From contig NZ_JAUFPU010000018.1 of NCBI RefSeq assembly GCF_030409555.1, positions 438,447 to 502,446 on the forward strand: a stretch of 64,000 bases of DNA, given 5' to 3'. The notes beneath the pieces are model-generated. The model searched no databases. It was not told the origin of the DNA and worked only from the letters and a program-made list of their open reading frames with translations. The translations under genes and the position numbers were made by a program. Position 1 is the stretch's first letter, and every line of letters starts with the position of its first letter. This document shows, one piece after another, positions 63,289-64,000 of the stretch. This DNA comes from Chitinimonas viridis (GTDB lineage Bacteria > Pseudomonadota > Gammaproteobacteria > Burkholderiales > Chitinimonadaceae).

Positions 63289-63777
63289 ATGTCCTACCAC
63301 CTTGCCCAGGTCAACCTCGCCTATGCACGCGAGCCCATAGACGCGCCCCTGATGGCGGACTTTGTGGCGCGCATTGCCGAAATCAATGCATTGGCCGAGG
63401 CCAGCCCCGGCTTTGTCTGGCGCTACCAGACCGACGCGGGCTACCCGCAGGAGTTTGGCGACCAGCTGGTGCTGTTCAATATGTCGGTATGGGATAGCGT
63501 GGAGGCCCTGCACGCCTATACCTACCGCAGCGCCCACGCCGAGGTGTTTGCCGCGCGCAAACGCTGGTTTGAGGATATCAAGGCCAAGCTGGGCCTGCCT
63601 CATATGGCGCTGTGGTGGGTCAAGGCGGGCGAACTGCCCACGGTGGCCGAGGCCAAAGCCAGGCTGGAATACCTGGGCGAGCACGGCCCCAGCCCCCATG
63701 CCTTCAGCTTCAAGCAGCGCTACTCGCCCACTGGCTTAGCCTTGGCCTACCCCAAACCGGCGCTAGCCACAGCCTGA
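63289..63777 (+). CDS. DUF3291 family protein
   Basis: 162 residues. HLAQVNLAYAREPIDAPLMADFVARIAEINALAEASPGFVWRYQTD is the family start, with VWDSVEALHAYTYRSAHAEVFAARKRWF and MALWWVKAGELPTVAEAKARLEYL later. A dimeric ferredoxin-like (ABM-type) fold is expected; function unknown. GC content returns to the chromosomal level here. Confidence 0.92.
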   Translation: MSYHLAQVNLAYAREPIDAPLMADFVARIAEINALAEASPGFVWRYQTDAGYPQEFGDQLVLFNMSVWDSVEALHAYTYRSAHAEVFAARKRWFEDIKAKLGLPHMALWWVKAGELPTVAEAKARLEYLGEHGPSPHAFSFKQRYSPTGLALAYPKPALATA

Positions 63778-63871
63778 CGCAACAGCGCATGGTACTAACA
63801 CCGCCTGCCCCTTGGGTGGCAGGCTTTATCATGGTGGCCGTTGCCGCAAACCCTTTGAGCCCCTGGCTACC

Positions 63872-64000
63872 ATGCCCCTGACACTTCTGTACCGCCCCGC
63901 CCTGCTTGGCCTGCTGCTGACCAGCACCCTTACCCTGGCCGACGACACAGAGCGGGGCTACGACCCCAGCGCCACCCACCCCGACCCCACCAACGGTGCC
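63872..64000 (+). CDS. Exported protein, N-terminal fragment (cut by window edge)
   Basis: The first 43 residues only: MPLTLLYRPALLGLLLTSTLTLADDTERG ... then Pro/Asp-rich sequence. The hydrophobic stretch with A-DD after it is a Sec signal peptide. Nothing more can be said about the family from this part. The frame runs off the right edge. Confidence 0.6.
   Translation, partial: MPLTLLYRPALLGLLLTSTLTLADDTERGYDPSATHPDPTNGA

Noticed and set aside
63119-63340. Possible 73-residue protein before DUF3291
   Set aside because: Overlaps the DUF3291 gene start and turns into Pro/Ser-rich shadow sequence; no ribosome binding site.

Overview
The window is about 64 kb of gene-dense, high-GC bacterial chromosome. 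It reads as a betaproteobacterium: most best-recognised proteins (TlyA, PrlC, SlyX, YgiQ, YaeQ, the Gcr recombinase family, OsmC-YcaO, DUF1853, DUF3291) have the lengths and neighbours typical of Neisseriales and Burkholderiales. A Chitinimonas- or Chitinivorax-like free-living polymer degrader would fit, but this is inferred and no 16S or tRNA gene is present. I saw no tRNA, rRNA, CRISPR array, complete insertion sequence or prophage.

Layout. 1-5.9 kb: the 5' part of a Gcr-family membrane protein (cut by the left edge), a Rdx selenoprotein-like protein, a secreted pectate lyase, a receiver-GAF-histidine kinase, and tlyA. 6-9.7 kb: an orphan GspE/PilB-type ATPase and a tightly overlapping patatin lipoprotein / TPR / S4-protein cluster. 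9.7-14.5 kb: a K+ channel with DUF6394, rsuA, a glycine-zipper protein, and an ohr-ohrR peroxide module with a clear tandem-palindrome operator. 14.5-22.5 kb: a decayed TPR-acetyltransferase gene, then an OsmC-YcaO gene bracketed by two convergent, paralogous, exported LNS2 (lipin/Nir2-type) phosphatase-like genes, the second behind a type III glutamine synthetase. 22.5-30.7 kb: MipA, YcaQ/AlkX glycosylase, two lipoproteins, YgiQ and a small exported protein that shares a cysteine-rich C-terminal domain with one of the lipoproteins, then YaeQ.

30.7-35.6 kb holds an extracytoplasmic redox operon: cyclic-nucleotide-binding protein, cytochrome c fusion, TlpA thioredoxin, DUF4266 lipoprotein, DUF3570 outer-membrane protein and the flavin transferase ApbE. 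DUF3570 carries SGAS motifs that could be flavinylation sites. 35.7-46.9 kb is mostly housekeeping (PrlC, methyltransferases, SlyX, flavin reductase, BaiN-like flavoprotein, DUF1853, a ThDP enzyme), interrupted by a 124-bp MITE-like element with 18-bp perfect terminal repeats whose flanking TTA forms the stop codon of the DUF1853 gene. 47-52 kb is signalling: a GAF-GAF hybrid kinase with two receivers and a MASE1 diguanylate cyclase. 52-57 kb has an orphan periplasmic binding protein, an M91 (NleD-type) effector metallopeptidase, a CaiB-type CoA transferase with a short C-terminus, an M14 carboxypeptidase and an alpha/beta hydrolase. 57-64 kb has a DUF3857-transglutaminase protein, an ABC exporter, an AT-rich orphan membrane protein that looks acquired, a DUF3291 protein and the start of an exported protein cut by the right edge.

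The best candidates for something new are the YcaO/LNS2 arrangement, the ApbE-DUF3570 operon as a flavin-based surface redox system, the M91 protease without a visible secretion system, and the shared cysteine-rich export domain.
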